A DNA stretch of 64,000 nt from Hetaerina americana (Eukaryota; Arthropoda; Insecta; Odonata; Calopterygidae), in the NCBI GenBank assembly GCA_022747635.1, contig JAKTNV010000009.1, forward strand, positions 3,246,564 to 3,310,563, in the 5' to 3' direction. Numbering within the stretch: the first letter of the stretch is position 1; the number at the start of each line of letters is the position of its first letter. Positions 1-10,839 of the stretch are shown piece by piece. The notes under the pieces were generated by a model. That model did not search any database. It was not told where the DNA came from and saw only the letters and a list, made by a program, of their open reading frames with translations. The position numbers and the translations under genes were made by a program.

Positions 1-255
1 CACAAAGAGGACGAGAAATACTTAAAAAGAGGGCAGGCGCACGTGCAATTCAGACGCTTATTGCCGGTTACAATATTCCACTCATCCCATGCGGACAATT
101 CACAAATACAACAGCACTTCATACCCATTCGCCCACCTGGCACAAGGGCGTACGGCAGGGCGGAGTATTAAGGTGCCAGACTTGGAGAGAATTTTTCATT
201 GGGAGTTTAAACTCGTATACCCGTGTATTTAGCAGCGCGTACTCATTACTGCTTC

Positions 256-357
256 TTAGGTGTTGTTCCCCGTTTCATTGCTGTCGCGAATAGTGCGCGG
301 GAAAAACGAATACTTGAATCCATCAGTTCGGCAGCCTATCTCTCTAATTTTGCGGCA
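256..357 (-). mobile_element. CR1/L2-like LINE, family B, end of ORF2 (fragment)
   Basis: The minus strand encodes a short block ending in the pattern IREI-CRTDGFKYSFFPRTIRD, then a stop. The same block (REI..STDRY.YS.FPRTIRN) closes the longer LINE copies near 26100, 34370 and 61950, so this is the last part of a non-LTR retrotransposon ORF2. Only about 34 codons are recognisable and neither end of the element is visible. This is a dead fragment. Confidence 0.55.
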
Positions 358-537
358 ATTGTCGGTCCTGCCAATGTTATTGGTGGGGAGGGGGGGGTGG
401 CTGTTGAGCAGGTCGTTGGGAGCAATCCGATGAAGGCAGGACGAGTGGACGCACGGCATATCAGCGGCAATTGGATGCTCATTACTGTGAGTGATGGAGA
501 GGGTGGAAGGGAGAAGAGAGGGACACGTAGAAGAGGC

Positions 538-618
538 ATGAAAAGAACACATCTACATAACACCCCGCAAGGACGTGTGGCGGGGGGTGTTACATCGCCA
601 CCCGTAATATAGAATAAA
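538..618 (-). mobile_element. LINE family B 3' tail (fragment)
   Basis: Read on the minus strand this matches the 3' untranslated tail seen at six other places: a TGGTTTTATTC start, GGGTGGYGA, a CCGCCACACG-CCTTGCGG core, then TAGATGT. It lies 5' of the coding block at 256-357 on the same strand, the wrong order for one element, so the two are separate fragments. Confidence 0.5.
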
Positions 619-1165
619 ACCATAAGCAAAACCAACATATGCATGTAATCCTACACCTATTATCCTTAAAAATTCATTGTAATTTCCCTTTCTGATGTTA
701 CTTACTCTAGGAGTTACATTTACTTCAATTTAAGTCCACTTGCCACCCTCAGCATCTAGGGAACAATTGGTTATACACAATTGCATGAACTTTCACTGGC
801 CTAGTGTGATTTGTTGTCAAAACCCTTTCTTTCCGCATGACCGCATTAGAATGTCATTAAATAATGTAGTGCTCGTAACAGTATTGCTTACTAAGCTTTG
901 TTTGTTTTCAACTTTCCCCTTCCATCCCTCTCTCTGTATGGGGGACCCTCCCGCTACCTGCAGTCACCTAGAGTCACATTCCCTACCATTCCTTTCGGGG
1001 GAGGAGAGCATTGTATGTTGCATGTCCATGTGGTGGTTGAATTTCGCCTTCTTACTTGTCAAATTATAGCTTGCATCTCATTGGACAATTTTTTTACTGC
1101 ATCCTAAGGTGCATTGGTTTATTAGATGATAGTATGTGTACTTGAATCCGTGTAGAATGAAAGGA
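619..1165. other. Unassigned AT-rich DNA
   Basis: No motif, repeat or convincing coding frame is seen. Two overlapping frames of 109 and 69 codons here have no recognisable domain and read as chance openings. Confidence 0.4.
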
Positions 1166-1325
1166 TTTCTGCATGAATTCATACGCCACTGTGGGTATAA
1201 GTTGGCATGGATATGTTGATTTTGCATGTGGTTTTGTTCTCTTTACCGGATGTTGACCTAACACCCCACGCCAGACGCCCTTGCAGCGGCTTGCGGGGTA
1301 TTTTGTAGATGTAAATGTACCTCCT
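1166..1325 (+). mobile_element. LINE family B 3' tail
   Basis: Carries the full tail pattern of family B: GCATGAATTCATACG, TTTGCATGTGGTTTTGTTCTC, a CACGCCAGACGCCCTTGC core, GCTTGCGGGGTATTTTGTAGATGT. The colinear coding part seen in the copies at 25540 and 33790 is absent, so this copy is heavily 5'-truncated, as is usual for target-primed insertion. Confidence 0.7.
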
Positions 1326-1689
1326 CTGCTCGTGTGCTAAGTGTAATCTTTCGGTACATATGCCATGGTTTCTTGTCGCAATTCTTTTGCGAAAGACCCT
1401 TGTAATGGTTATCAAGTAAATTCCCCCTAATTTACTAACTCTCTAACCTATGTTGCGCTAAACTCTCCTCATATGTTCCTGAATCATAGTCGTTACCTTC
1501 TGCTATGCCTCGACCTTCTAGTAATGTACTCCCGAACGATTAAGAGGCTCCCGACAGCATTCAAGGACAGGCCAATACGAGTGCTGGATGCAGGGGAGGA
1601 GGAAAGGCAAAAAACGGAATCACTTTATTACGAGGTGTTGGGGTTTTTTATTATTTTTGTTTCAGGAGTAACGTTGTGAAGCTGTTCCA

Positions 1690-2030
1690 TGACGAGTAAT
1701 TTCAAATGAAAGCTCTGTAAGCCCAAATGGAAAATAAACCTCAATGCGGACCAGGTTTCCCTGCGGTGGCGCATCACCGGCACAGCATTGATGATGCGGA
1801 GCCGCGATGAAATCTTGGTCGCATTAAAGCTTACTCTTCATGTGCATTTACAAAGCTTCCATTTGAAATTATTAATTAGGGTATTTGGTCGCGTGGCCGA
1901 GCATTAAGCAATCGCGCGCGTCCGCCGGGGATGACGGGTGTGGGTGCATTTCTAATTAAATCTGCTAGCAGTGCGAATGCACTCGACAAATAGCAGTCGT
2001 GAACAAATTATAAATGGAAAGCAATCTCGG
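1690..2030. other. Non-repetitive stretch with a short inverted repeat
   Basis: Contains a 16-bp inverted repeat matching at 15 of 16 positions (1699-1714 and 1854-1869), TAATTA-type core sites at 1870-1877 and 1952-1957, and CpG-rich DNA between them. It does not resemble the repeat families of the window. It could be a regulatory or conserved non-coding block, but that is inference from composition only. Confidence 0.2.
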
Positions 2031-2247
2031 AAGATGGAAAGACTATACCCGCGTAAGATGCCTAAAACATTCTAAGAACGTCAATGAGAGTGAGTGTCTT
2101 TAACTACCCGAGGACCAGAAATTGGCGATTGTTTTCTTTTTCATTTATTTCATTGAATATCAGACATCATGGAACATCCACGACCAAAATATTTCCGAGG
2201 GGTATTGTTATTATTCCAGTGATATTAGTATCACCCATTGCGATAGA

Positions 2248-2434
2248 CACGGTCGGCGCACAGAGGTTTACGATAACTGACGTCCTGCTGCTTCCATTGC
2301 TTTGAGAGCACTGAGACCGGTTTCGCGGCAAAGCTTATTGTCCCCCCTCCCCCACCTACTCCAAGTGATTTGATCCCACTCCGACCAATAGGAGCGTTGC
2401 GGGAACTTCAATTGCATTACTTTCGGAACTCACC
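2248..2434 (-). mobile_element. Mariner-associated 5' block (second copy at 27469-27654)
   Basis: On the minus strand this is colinear with 27469-27654. Both start GAGTTCCGAAAGTAA, then share CTCCTATTGGTCGGAGTGGG, a G-run, TTTGCCGCGAA, GGCAGGACGTCAGTTAT-like sequence and GCGCCGACCGTGTC. In the other copy it runs into mariner transposase coding sequence. Here nothing coding follows, so this is a truncated relic or a short derivative. Confidence 0.55.
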
Positions 2435-2639
2435 CGTTACTTGCTGTGTATTCCAAATGAGGTCAACCTAACGCGAAATAACACCTCTCTTTTACCTTCT
2501 CATTACATGTCCCCGAAACCCGATTAACGAAGCTGAGTTTCTTTAAAGCGAAGCGAAATTGTTCGGACAAGCGCCTCCCATATAAGACGTGGTGTCACAA
2601 CCGGACTACGATCCATAACTTAAGTTTACCCTAAGCTTT

Positions 2640-3320
2640 GGATCAAATCTTCACTCTCGGCCGTCTTCATCGTCACCCTCCTCTTCATTCCCGAGAGAGG
2701 ATTTTTCCCTGGCGTGCGAACCCAACGTTACGGGTCCATAGTGCGAATCGCTGCGGTCGTCCTTAGGGACATGAACACCCTGCCAGCCCTTTCCTTCGAC
2801 ACCCCTTCCTCCCGTGCTGCTCGCGGGTCCCGAGAGAGAGGGAAACAATGGCGAGCATTCAGAGCGGCCCACTCCATGGGGGAGGGGAGGCACCGAAATG
2901 CGGGGACAATGGGAAAGGTGGCGAGGAGCGATCCAACGGGAATTTTCAGAGAAAGAGGGAGATGTTTGGCAGGAAGGAGTATTTGATTGAGGTCGATGGA
3001 GAAAGCAGGGAAGAGAGGGGGGCAAGAGAAATGATGAGGGCAGCGGTCCGCAAAATCTTGGGACAAGGACAAAGGGAGGGGGGTCCTCCCCCTTAGGTAA
3101 GCGGAGGTCAACAAGGCGTGGGAAACAATGTCCTGGTTGGATCAGTGGCCGACAACCTGAGCGGCACGATCCGCGGCAACTGAAGTACCAACCGCCGAAA
3201 AGTGATGCAAGGCGTGCCAACCGCTTATGTGTAGAGATTTTTTTATCATTAGAGAGATAAATGAGGACGAAAATTTGCGGAAATGCATTTATGAAGTACG
3301 AGGACATCATCTAAAGGACT
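2640..3320. repeat. GC-rich, purine-strand-biased low-complexity region
   Basis: The plus strand is dominated by G and A tracts (GGAGGGGAGG, GAGAGAGGGAAA types). A 219-codon minus-strand frame and three smaller frames are open because of this composition. They encode Pro/Ser/Leu-rich low-complexity peptides with no domain, so no gene is called. Confidence 0.5.
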
Positions 3321-3639
3321 TGGCGTTTCCACGGGAACGAATATCGTTCTACTGTTAACTAGTTTCACTTTTCCTCAATTGGTCCTGGAAGGGTAATCTT
3401 GAAAACAAACATTTGCAATCAGAGCAAGCAATATTGTAAAGAGCACTTTGTTATTTGATGGCATTCTTATGCGATCAAGTTGGAAGGGGTTTGACAACAA
3501 AACACGAGATCAGTAAAAGTGCATGCAATTGAGTAGAACTAATTATTCCCTAGACGCTGAGGGTGGCAAGTGGAATTTTTGCTATCTATGACCCTGCAGT
3601 TGCTATCCCGCATTGTCCGTGGGAAGGAGGAGTCCGCGA

Positions 3640-6095
3640 GGCTGCTAGTTTTTGGCATCTATTTCCCGAATTTTATACGCATGTTCCAAGTGACTAATGT
3701 ACGTTAGAGTGCGAATAATTTGCGAGACCTCGGCGCTGAAACATACGGATATGAATTTATTTAATAATTTCAATCTTGCATTGACTCGTCTCTCTCCAAA
3801 TGATTCCCACCCCAACTCCATAACCATTTCGGTGACGCTTTTCGTTTTATCGTAAGTTTTTAACGAAACGGACTGCCCGGCGTTGTACCTTCTCAATTTC
3901 CCGAATGAGGCCTTTTTCACTCGCATCCCATACGCTGCATGCATATTCTAAATAAGGCCTCACAAGAGCGTGGTAACAACCTTCGAGTCACTTTTTCCGA
4001 CAATGCGTCTAATGAATCCCAATTTTTTATATGCTTGCCCGCAGATATTACGAATGTGAGTCCCCCAAGTTAAGTCTTTGGTTAATGTAACACCTAGGTA
4101 TTTTACCGTATCAACTACTTCTAGGTCAACTCCAGCTAATTTGTAAGCAAATCCCGTTTCTATTTAAAAGAAATTTACCACCAAACATTTATCGAGATTT
4201 AATGGCAATCCACATTCAGAGCACCATTTAGTAATGCAATCCAGATCCTGTGCTAGAATTAAACGATCCTCATCCCCAGATATCTCCCGATAAATCATCG
4301 CGTGAACCGCGAACATCCTAATCTTACTTTTCACTTCGCGGTTCAAATCGTAAAGAAAAATTAAGAAAAGCAACGGCCCGATTACACTTCCCTAAGGTAC
4401 CCCGAGGTCACTCTTACGCTGTCGCAACTAGCGCCGTCAAGGACAACCCTATGTCCTGCTCTGAAGGAAAGTCTCCAAACAAATTTATTCCGCCCTTGTT
4501 TATACCTACGACCTTTAACTAATTAATAAGTTTACCATGGGGAACCTTATCAAATGCCTTTTGAAAACCTAAAAATCACTTGCCCACCACTTTCACCCGA
4601 TAAAATTTAGTCGCGTCCTAATTGGGTCTCGCAAGAGCAGGTTTTCCTGAATCCTTGTTGATTGCCACTTAAAAAGTTAATGTTATCAAGGCATCTCATT
4701 ATGGAACTGACAATTATATGCTACAAAATTTTACAACACATAGAAGTGAGAGAAATGGGCCTGTAATTACTGGGGTCCTCCCAGCCACCACTTTTAAAAA
4801 TAGGGGTTTCCAACTCTTGAGGGATTTGATAATTATAAATTCAAGGTATGGGGCGATGTTAGCAGCTAAATGTTTTATCGCCCAAGCTAGCATATTTTCG
4901 GGACCCGAGGATTTGTTGGTTTCAATCTAATGGAGCGATTTGGCAATGACTTGTGCGTCCGCTGTTATTTTTGCCATGGGTTTAGTGTGTATTGTCTTTT
5001 GGAGACACGATGTGGCAACATCAACCGTGAAAACCATTGGGAAGAATGTACTTAGAATGTTAGCTTTTCCCTCAGTGTTAATATGAATCATATTCTTGCA
5101 ATCCCTTAAGCAAGCCACGTTTTATTACCCCCTTTTACTTACCTGACATATGACCAGAAAGATTTGGGGTCAGTGTCCAAATATTCGCCAAGTACTTGAT
5201 GTTTAAAGTCTTGTAAGGCGCTACGTATTTTTGTTTTGGTTTCAATTTAAAAAAACCTATACTTGGTCAATAACACTTTTATTCTCCGAGGATGCTGTGT
5301 TCACGCCTGCTTTCTTTACCCTAGATCGTAACATTCCCTGCTTTCGAAGGGCTTTTCTAACGCCTTTATCGTACCACATGGGGTAGCGAGTACTTTATAG
5401 GGATGACATCTGTGATGCCTTTCTGCATAAGAATGACAAATTGTGTCCAAGTTTCTTCCACGGTGGCATGACTTAAGCGCGTTTTGAACTCGGGCAGTAA
5501 AGTGTTTAATTGACTGGCAAAGGTTTGGAAGTCTACTTTATGGTAATTATAATTTTTTCTTTTTGGTTTAACAATCTTGTTTATTTCTAAACCGAAGTTG
5601 ACATTAACTGATTTATGGTCACTCAAGCTCTCGTCAGTTGATACTCTCAAAATACGTTCCGGTGTGTTCGTATGAAATAGGTCCAATATGTTCTTTCCAC
5701 GGGAAGGCTTGCGTAATGCTCGATGGATGGAGTTTCTTTGAACCAATTTTAATGTGGAATTACAATATTCGCAAACGACAGTCTAAGATTTAACGCTATT
5801 GCTGTCCTAATCGATACCAAGGGGGTTAAATTCACCCCCAAATATGTTGATGCTGTTATTATTTTTACGTGTAAATTTGTATATTTGCTCATTGAGGGTA
5901 TGAAGTGTTTTAAAATCTGAGTCTGTAGGTCTGTAGAAAAAAAAATATGTTAATGTTGGGTTGATTAGACCGCAGTAAGGTGCACCAAATATTTTCTATG
6001 TTATTATTTTCAAATACGCATTGTCTGCTTTCAAAAATACTTATCACTGCCACGAAAACTCCTCCTCAGGGTCCTGTACCTCTATCGTGCCGATA
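3640..6095 (-). mobile_element. CR1/L2-like LINE, endonuclease-RT-C-terminus, degenerate (about 2.45 kb)
   Basis: The longest LINE fragment in the window, read on the minus strand with frameshifts and stops. Order: an apurinic-type endonuclease (6090-5560) with FNPLGID (GDFNxPxIDW-like) near 5815 and a SLSDHKSVNVNF end near 5600; a linker; reverse transcriptase (about 5130-4100) with FQKAFDKVPH near 4545 and IRMFAVHAMIYREISGDEDR near 4290, the catalytic FADD read here as FAVH; then the ORF2 C-terminus ending at 3645. The 5' end (ORF1 and N-terminal endonuclease) and 3' tail are missing. The family normally cuts the target, then reverse-transcribes its own RNA. This copy is dead. Confidence 0.85.
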
Positions 6096-6189
6096 AACTG
6101 TGAAATCTACATCGTATTATCACATGGACTCATCTGCAATTACAAAGCATCATAATCTGGACTCGTCTACATCTAAATCGTATCATATG

Positions 6190-6575
6190 GACTCCAGTCC
6201 AGGAGATGCCAGGCTGGGAATCACTCCTGGAAAAGTTAAATTTAAGATTAAATCTCTTGCAGGCTATGAATTGGAAGAATGTCGCTATAGCAACGATGAT
6301 GACGAAAAGGTATTATATTAGCCTTAAGGTACCACGGTAGGAGAGATGCTGTCAATATAATTAGAATGATCAAGTGCAGAAAATATAAATTTAAGATGCT
6401 CTAAAACCCAGCTGTTCTCCACTTAATATCTTGACTGTCATTTTTCCGAATCAAGATTAGGGATCATAATTAAATAACGTTTGTCCGACCGCGCTCTGAG
6501 GGGAAGGTGTTTCGGATCAAGAGTAGCCTGGTGTGAAACGCCCCCTGCCACACACCGTAATGGTGGCACGCAGAG
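6190..6575 (+). mobile_element. LINE family A 3' end (fragment)
   Basis: Colinear with 39870-40175: AGGCTGGGAATCACT, then a coding remnant (SLAGYELEECRYSNDDD), ACGGTAGGAGAGATGCTGTCAATA, ACCCCCTGCCACACACC-type tail and GTGGCACGCAG. The 73-codon frame at 6100-6321 lies partly in it and is not a separate gene. It sits tail-out next to the opposite-strand LINE at 3640-6095. Confidence 0.65.
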
Positions 6576-6599
6576 TAGTACATGCAAACATAAAATAGA

Positions 6600-6950
6600 A
6601 CCCTTTCTATGCGCCGTGCGTGTGTCTGGGGGCGTCTCGTCCCCCTGCCACACGCGCACCCATCATTCCCGTCGCACCCCGCTCTCCTTCACTTCCGCCT
6701 GCACGACCTGTTGACGCCCCAACCCCCTTCCTCCCCCACCCCTCTTCCGCCCCCCACCCCCGTACACTGCTTACGTCGACGCGGCAGCGGCGATTGGCAG
6801 GGGCCATCGGCAGGTGGCGGAATTCGCGCGAATGAAGACGTGTGAATATTTAGCAGGAGGTGGAAGTTTCGGGGAATGGGGGAAGGGTGGGCGGAGGGAA
6901 ACCCGGCGACAGCTTTGCAAACTCTCTGAAGGGGAGTCAACGGGCCACAT
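6600..6950 (+). other. GC-rich spacer with a possible second LINE tail start
   Basis: CCCCCTGCCACACGCGCACC at 6641-6660 resembles the tail core of the LINE families, but the rest of the tail is not recognisable. The remainder is C-rich then G-rich low-complexity DNA with overlapping spurious frames. Confidence 0.3.
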
Positions 6951-6951
6951 A

Positions 6952-7704
6952 CGAGGGTCATCCGGAAAGTAGTACCCGTTCGTGAAATAAAGACACAAAA
7001 GTAAATATTAACAAACATAAAAAATTTTATTTGAAAGAGGATACTTTAAACTACTTCTCAACATAATCTCCAAGCAAATTAAGGCATTTGTCATAACGTG
7101 TGACAAGTTTCTGTATTCCTGCTGCATAGTCCTTCGCCGCCAGCTCATTGAGATACGCGAGGCACCCATCTTGCACAAATTTTTGCATAATGCAGATGGT
7201 GTTTAACAATTTCATGAACAATTGTTCGAGAAACATTGGGAAAATGCTCACAGATGTCATCAATTGTGACGCGCCGATCGTTCCTCACGAATTCGTCAAC
7301 TGAGCTCACCAGTTGGTCTGTAATGACAGACGGTCTCCCCGAACGCTCATCGTCGTGTGTGTTCCCCCTCCCCATGTTGAAGTTGCGACACCACCGCCGA
7401 ACAGACGACTCGTCCATTACATTGTCTCCATACACCTCCTTTAATTGGCGATGAATATCACATGGGCGAACGTTTCTTGCATTGAGGAATTTAATCACTG
7501 CCCTCACTTCACAACTGGCGGCGTTCTCAATTTTTTTAAACATTGTAAACAATCACAGAAACAACACAGGCAATGCTAGCGTCACGCAACTTGGCTCAGA
7601 GAAGGCAGACAAGCCACTGAAGCTATCTGACCTCGTCCAGCGGCTACTCGCGTCGTCAGCACTTCATGCGGCACGAACGGGTACTACTTTCCGGATGACC
7701 CTCG
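6952..7704 (-). mobile_element. Internally deleted mariner with both TIRs (753 bp)
   Basis: Ends are inverted repeats of about 30 bp (CGAGGGTCATCCGGAAAGTA inward from 6952 and from 7704), flanked by TA at 6950-6951 and 7705-7706, the mariner target. A 135-codon minus-strand frame (7145-7552) begins MFKKIENAASCEVRAVIKF and carries the two helix-turn-helix DNA-binding regions, including DDERSGRPS, up to HFPNVSRTIVHEIV. It is then joined to the transposase C-terminus (QKLVTRYDKCLNLLGDYVEK, ending 7051). The catalytic core with all three Asp residues is gone. About 550 bp are missing against a typical 1.3-kb mariner. It could move only with transposase from elsewhere. Confidence 0.9.
7145..7552 (-). 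pseudogene. Mariner transposase N-terminal DNA-binding domain (truncated)
   Basis: An open frame of 135 codons starts at 7552 inside the deleted mariner. Residues about 10-60 form the first HTH (EVRAVIKFLNARNV to SSVRRWCRNF), residues 65-73 hold the usual HDDERSGRPS linker, and residues 80-115 form the second HTH. The reading then runs into deletion-derived sequence (CARWVPRVSQ) and stops. With no catalytic domain it might at most bind TIRs. An intact frame is compatible with a young deletion but does not show expression. Confidence 0.75.
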
Positions 7705-7929
7705 TACATGCGTAATAGTTCGTCCCATTCGACGGACAGATTCTGTACTAGGAGTGACCCACACAGGATGTATCGTACATAAACATCGGAATACAACCGA
7801 AAAATTCTGCCACTTTCGGAGTTCGAAATAAGGTCCTCTTGGTGGGAAACCAGTGCATTTTCAACAATTATTCCATAGCTACACCCATTTTTTGAATTAT
7901 TGAACATTCCTCAAAACTTAATATCTATG

Positions 7930-8725
7930 CTCTATACTTGTTGTAGACACCCCACCGAAACCTTGCCGGATGCCAAAGTGGATAGGTAGAAGACCACGGC
8001 AGATAAAACAACTAAGAGCGTTAAAACTTGAGGAAGACGCCTGGTGGGGCATGGTCTAATAATGATAGGATCCTCACTCCTCACAAGGTCGACAAGTTCT
8101 TCGCAGATCCGCGTGCGAGTTTCCTTTTGTTCGTCCGAGAGCGTCCTCGGCACTTAACCCCCCCCCACACACACACACCTCCCTCACGCCCACGCTTCTG
8201 GGCACAAGTCAATGTGCATCACTCCAACGGAAGCCAAGTCCATCAGAAACCATGCGAACACTTCACCTGCGATCCCTGACCAACCAAGCCTTCACTCTTG
8301 CACGATTTCCGTCACTCTTTCTGAGGTCGAAGGGCGTCCTGTAAGTTCGGCGCCTTCAACATTATCTCTAACCTGTGGAAACAACTTTTGCTCAAAACTC
8401 TAAAACACCCGATCTGCGCATTACCATATCACCATGAGCTTCCTTCAGCGTGTCATGAGCCTCCTTCTCGGTTTTGCCCAGTTTCACCCAAAATTTGATG
8501 GCGTAACGCTGTTCCAATAGTAGGTTCATGATGGGGCGTAACGAGGTCACGTGACCGAGGTTTCGCAAGCGAACGGTCCTCACTCCACAAAGGATGGGCG
8601 CCAACTGGCACCGGGCTTCTGCCTTTCCTGAGACTCCCCTCCCTCGAACCCAGCCGTATGTTCATTCGTCCGTCTATCCGGGAAAAAATTATAAATATTA
8701 AATCACTTTGGGACAGACCTTGTAG
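7930..8725 (-). mobile_element. Mariner deletion-derivative relic (same deletion type as 13330-13880)
   Basis: Minus strand: near 8520-8400 an HTH start (LEQRYAIKFWVKLGKTEKEA, then DTLKEAHGDMVMRRSGVLEF), then degraded sequence, then VPRTLSDEQKETRTRICEEL (8155-8090). This passes directly into the DNA-level equivalent of the LFLFPR region (GCCCCACCAGGCGTCTTCC near 8050). The span from the first catalytic Asp to just before the third is absent. The outer end near 8720 (AAGGTCTGTCCCAAAGTG) looks like a TIR. Many stops; inactive. Confidence 0.7.
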
Positions 8726-9231
8726 ACATCTTCACTAGCATATATGAGTAACCTAACTCGTTCTTCTCACACACAATATTAACAAAAACACAACTAAATC
8801 GTACCCGAGGACCTGAGAATGTTCGCTCAAAGCCTATGTTATAATAATTGAGTCAAAGAAAATAATTGTATAAAAATTAAATTTGAATTTATATATGGAC
8901 TTAAGCGTTTTTGTACATTTGTGGATAACATGAACATGAACTAATATATCTCTATGTACGGTTGGTCCCCTTACACCGCCCGCTATACGCCCTCTCGGAG
9001 ATTTGCGTGGTGAATGGCCTGCAGATGAATTGCTGATGGCTTGATACATTAGTCTTATTTTGGACCGGAAGAATGGCGCCAACAGTTGGGCGTCCCATGT
9101 GAATCTCCATAATGTCGCATGACAGCCCAAGGTTGCCAAACCATATCGAGGGAGAATGCGTCGGCATTCCCTTAAGGCAAATCATGACATCCAACATCAC
9201 CGAACAAATAAACATGGGTTTTTAAACACAA
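8726..9231. other. Unassigned DNA
   Basis: AT-rich with no secure element. CCCCTTACACCGCCCGC near 8970 weakly recalls the LINE tail core. Frames of 101 and 87 codons on the minus strand show no domain. Confidence 0.35.
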
Positions 9232-9373
9232 TGAAAACTCTATAAACTACCGGTTTCGACCCATAAGTAACCCCATCAGGCAATTCATCATTTCCAGGCC
9301 TGCAATTATTCAGTTAAATGCCTGATGATGTCACCTGAGCGTCGAAACCGGTAGTATTAATATAAAGTTTTTG
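9232..9373. repeat. Foldback (inverted-repeat) element with CTGATGA/CGAAACC motifs
   Basis: Two arms of about 55 bp face each other. CTACCGGTTTCGAC (9247-9260) is the exact reverse complement of GTCGAAACCGGTAG (9341-9354), and CATCAGGCA (9274-9282) matches TGCCTGATG (9319-9327). The outer AAAACTNTATA parts also pair. Each arm read outward gives CCTGATG...GTCGAAACCGGTAG, a motif related to the ones at Penelope-like tails elsewhere in the window. No coding capacity. It is either a foldback/MITE or two short retro-ends joined head to head. Confidence 0.65.
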
Positions 9374-10566
9374 TGGCAAAAAATTCCAAGTTTATTTATT
9401 CGGAGATGATGACTTCTCAAAAATTTGAGCTCGAAACCATCAAATTCAAATAAACTCAACATCGCTTGTATGATTTTGGATAGTTGAAAATCTGCCGCCA
9501 ATACAAGGATGAAATATAAATAATGTATAAAATAATCCTTAAAAAATGCAGGCAGTTTACTTGATCCCATATAAGTGTGAGTATCTTCGAAATTTGAAGA
9601 AAACTGTTCACCTAAAATTTCCTGCAGAACATTTCTTTTAGATCATACTTCTCGTTGAAATGTTTTTGAATCGCGCCCTTGGAGAATGGACGGATGGGCG
9701 AGGTCATTTGCTTCGAGGGCCGGGGGAGGGAGCGGTTAAGTGATCCTGACGCGAACCAAAGTGCCCCAAGCAGTTCCGTAGTTTTCTGAGGGCCTCCAGG
9801 ACCTTGCATGCATTCGCTGAAATTGCCACAACAATGGCCGGCAAAGGTCTTCTGCCCCGGGGCCATCGGTTACATCGCCCCAAAGCGTCGGAATGCCTCC
9901 TTCGCCAAACATATTTCCCCGTTCTCACCTCCTTCATACTGCCTTAGCCCGCTCAAGGACCTCCGCCTCGAAGTCACCTCCACCCCTTTCTTCATCTTAC
10001 TCCCGGGTCCTGAAGGGTTTTTGGGGAGATATAAGGGTTCAGCGTCCTTGTGAGGACACTTGCCGAGGAAAGGGTGGGAGGGAGGGTTAGCTGGGATCGT
10101 CAGAGAAAAAGAGTTAGGGGTGGAGGAGGAGAGAGGAGTGGATTTATTACCCTGTTCCCTTTAACTCAATCCCGTGAAACAAGGGTTTCTCGCCTTCGAT
10201 TGACTGGGTGACTGTTCCGGCAAAAAGGCCCGGTCAAATGTTTGAGGTCGGCATCCTTTCGCACGGGGGCACCGGAGGCTCAACTTCTGAATTCCATTTG
10301 AAAGAATTCCACTTGAAGCAAGGAATTTTTGGATCCATTGTTTTGAAATTGTGAGGGGAACAATTGCGGTCGTTATACTGCAATTAACCCACCTTCACCC
10401 TTCAGAGAGCGGCATTGGTTTACGCTTTTATTTTTTCAGATTTAATTTAATCCATGTTTATTCTGAGCTCCGAAATAAATTTCTCTGATTTAACAGAGAC
10501 AATTAAGCTAAATTAGATATATACTTGGTTTTGACTTCTATCATCTATTCGGAGAAATTTATATCA
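9374..10566. other. Unassigned DNA
   Basis: AT-rich to 9700, then a more GC-rich mixed part (9700-10150). Frames of 77-84 codons on both strands have no domain. No repeat family of the window is recognised. Confidence 0.4.
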
Positions 10567-10583
10567 AAATTCATTTAAGAGTG

Positions 10584-10740
10584 TTCGTTCGCAGGTTTCC
10601 GCGGCGATGAGTAGGTGATTTAACGGAGGAGACGGGACAACAAGCTTCTTTTCATCCTTGACCTGAGGACGCCAACAGGATAGCTGGCGAAACTGTTGTA
10701 CATTTAAACGACATACGCGGACGCAGCCCGAAAAATGTGG
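10584..10740 (+). mobile_element. 157-bp short insertion with 17-bp target-site duplication
   Basis: A perfect 17-bp direct repeat (AAATTCATTTAAGAGTG) flanks this segment at 10567-10583 and 10741-10757. The insert is much richer in GC than its surroundings and contains CCTGAGGACGCCA...TGGCGAAAC (10671-10703), a stem bracketed by CTGAGGA and GAAA like the Penelope-tail motif. There is no poly-A and no tRNA-like head. A long target duplication suggests retroposition rather than cut-and-paste. Confidence 0.6.
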
Positions 10741-10839
10741 AAATTCATTTAAGAGTGATAAAATTAACTGAAAATGAGAAACGTAAATGTATACATATAT
10801 TACGAATTATAATTCCCTCTTTGTATCAACACACTAGTC

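Noticed and set aside
2651..3310. 219-codon minus-strand frame
   Set aside because: It lies in a C/T-rich strand where stops are rare, with overlapping frames on the other strand, Pro/Ser/Leu low complexity and no domain.
6100..6321. 73-codon frame as a small gene
   Set aside because: The second half coincides with a LINE family A fragment. The first half is a short direct repeat (TATCA-ATGGACTC) with no domain.
10671..10703. Canonical hammerhead ribozyme
   Set aside because: CTGAGGA and GAAA are present, but the stem between them leaves an unpaired base and the cleavage-side helix was not found. Recorded as a hypothesis only.
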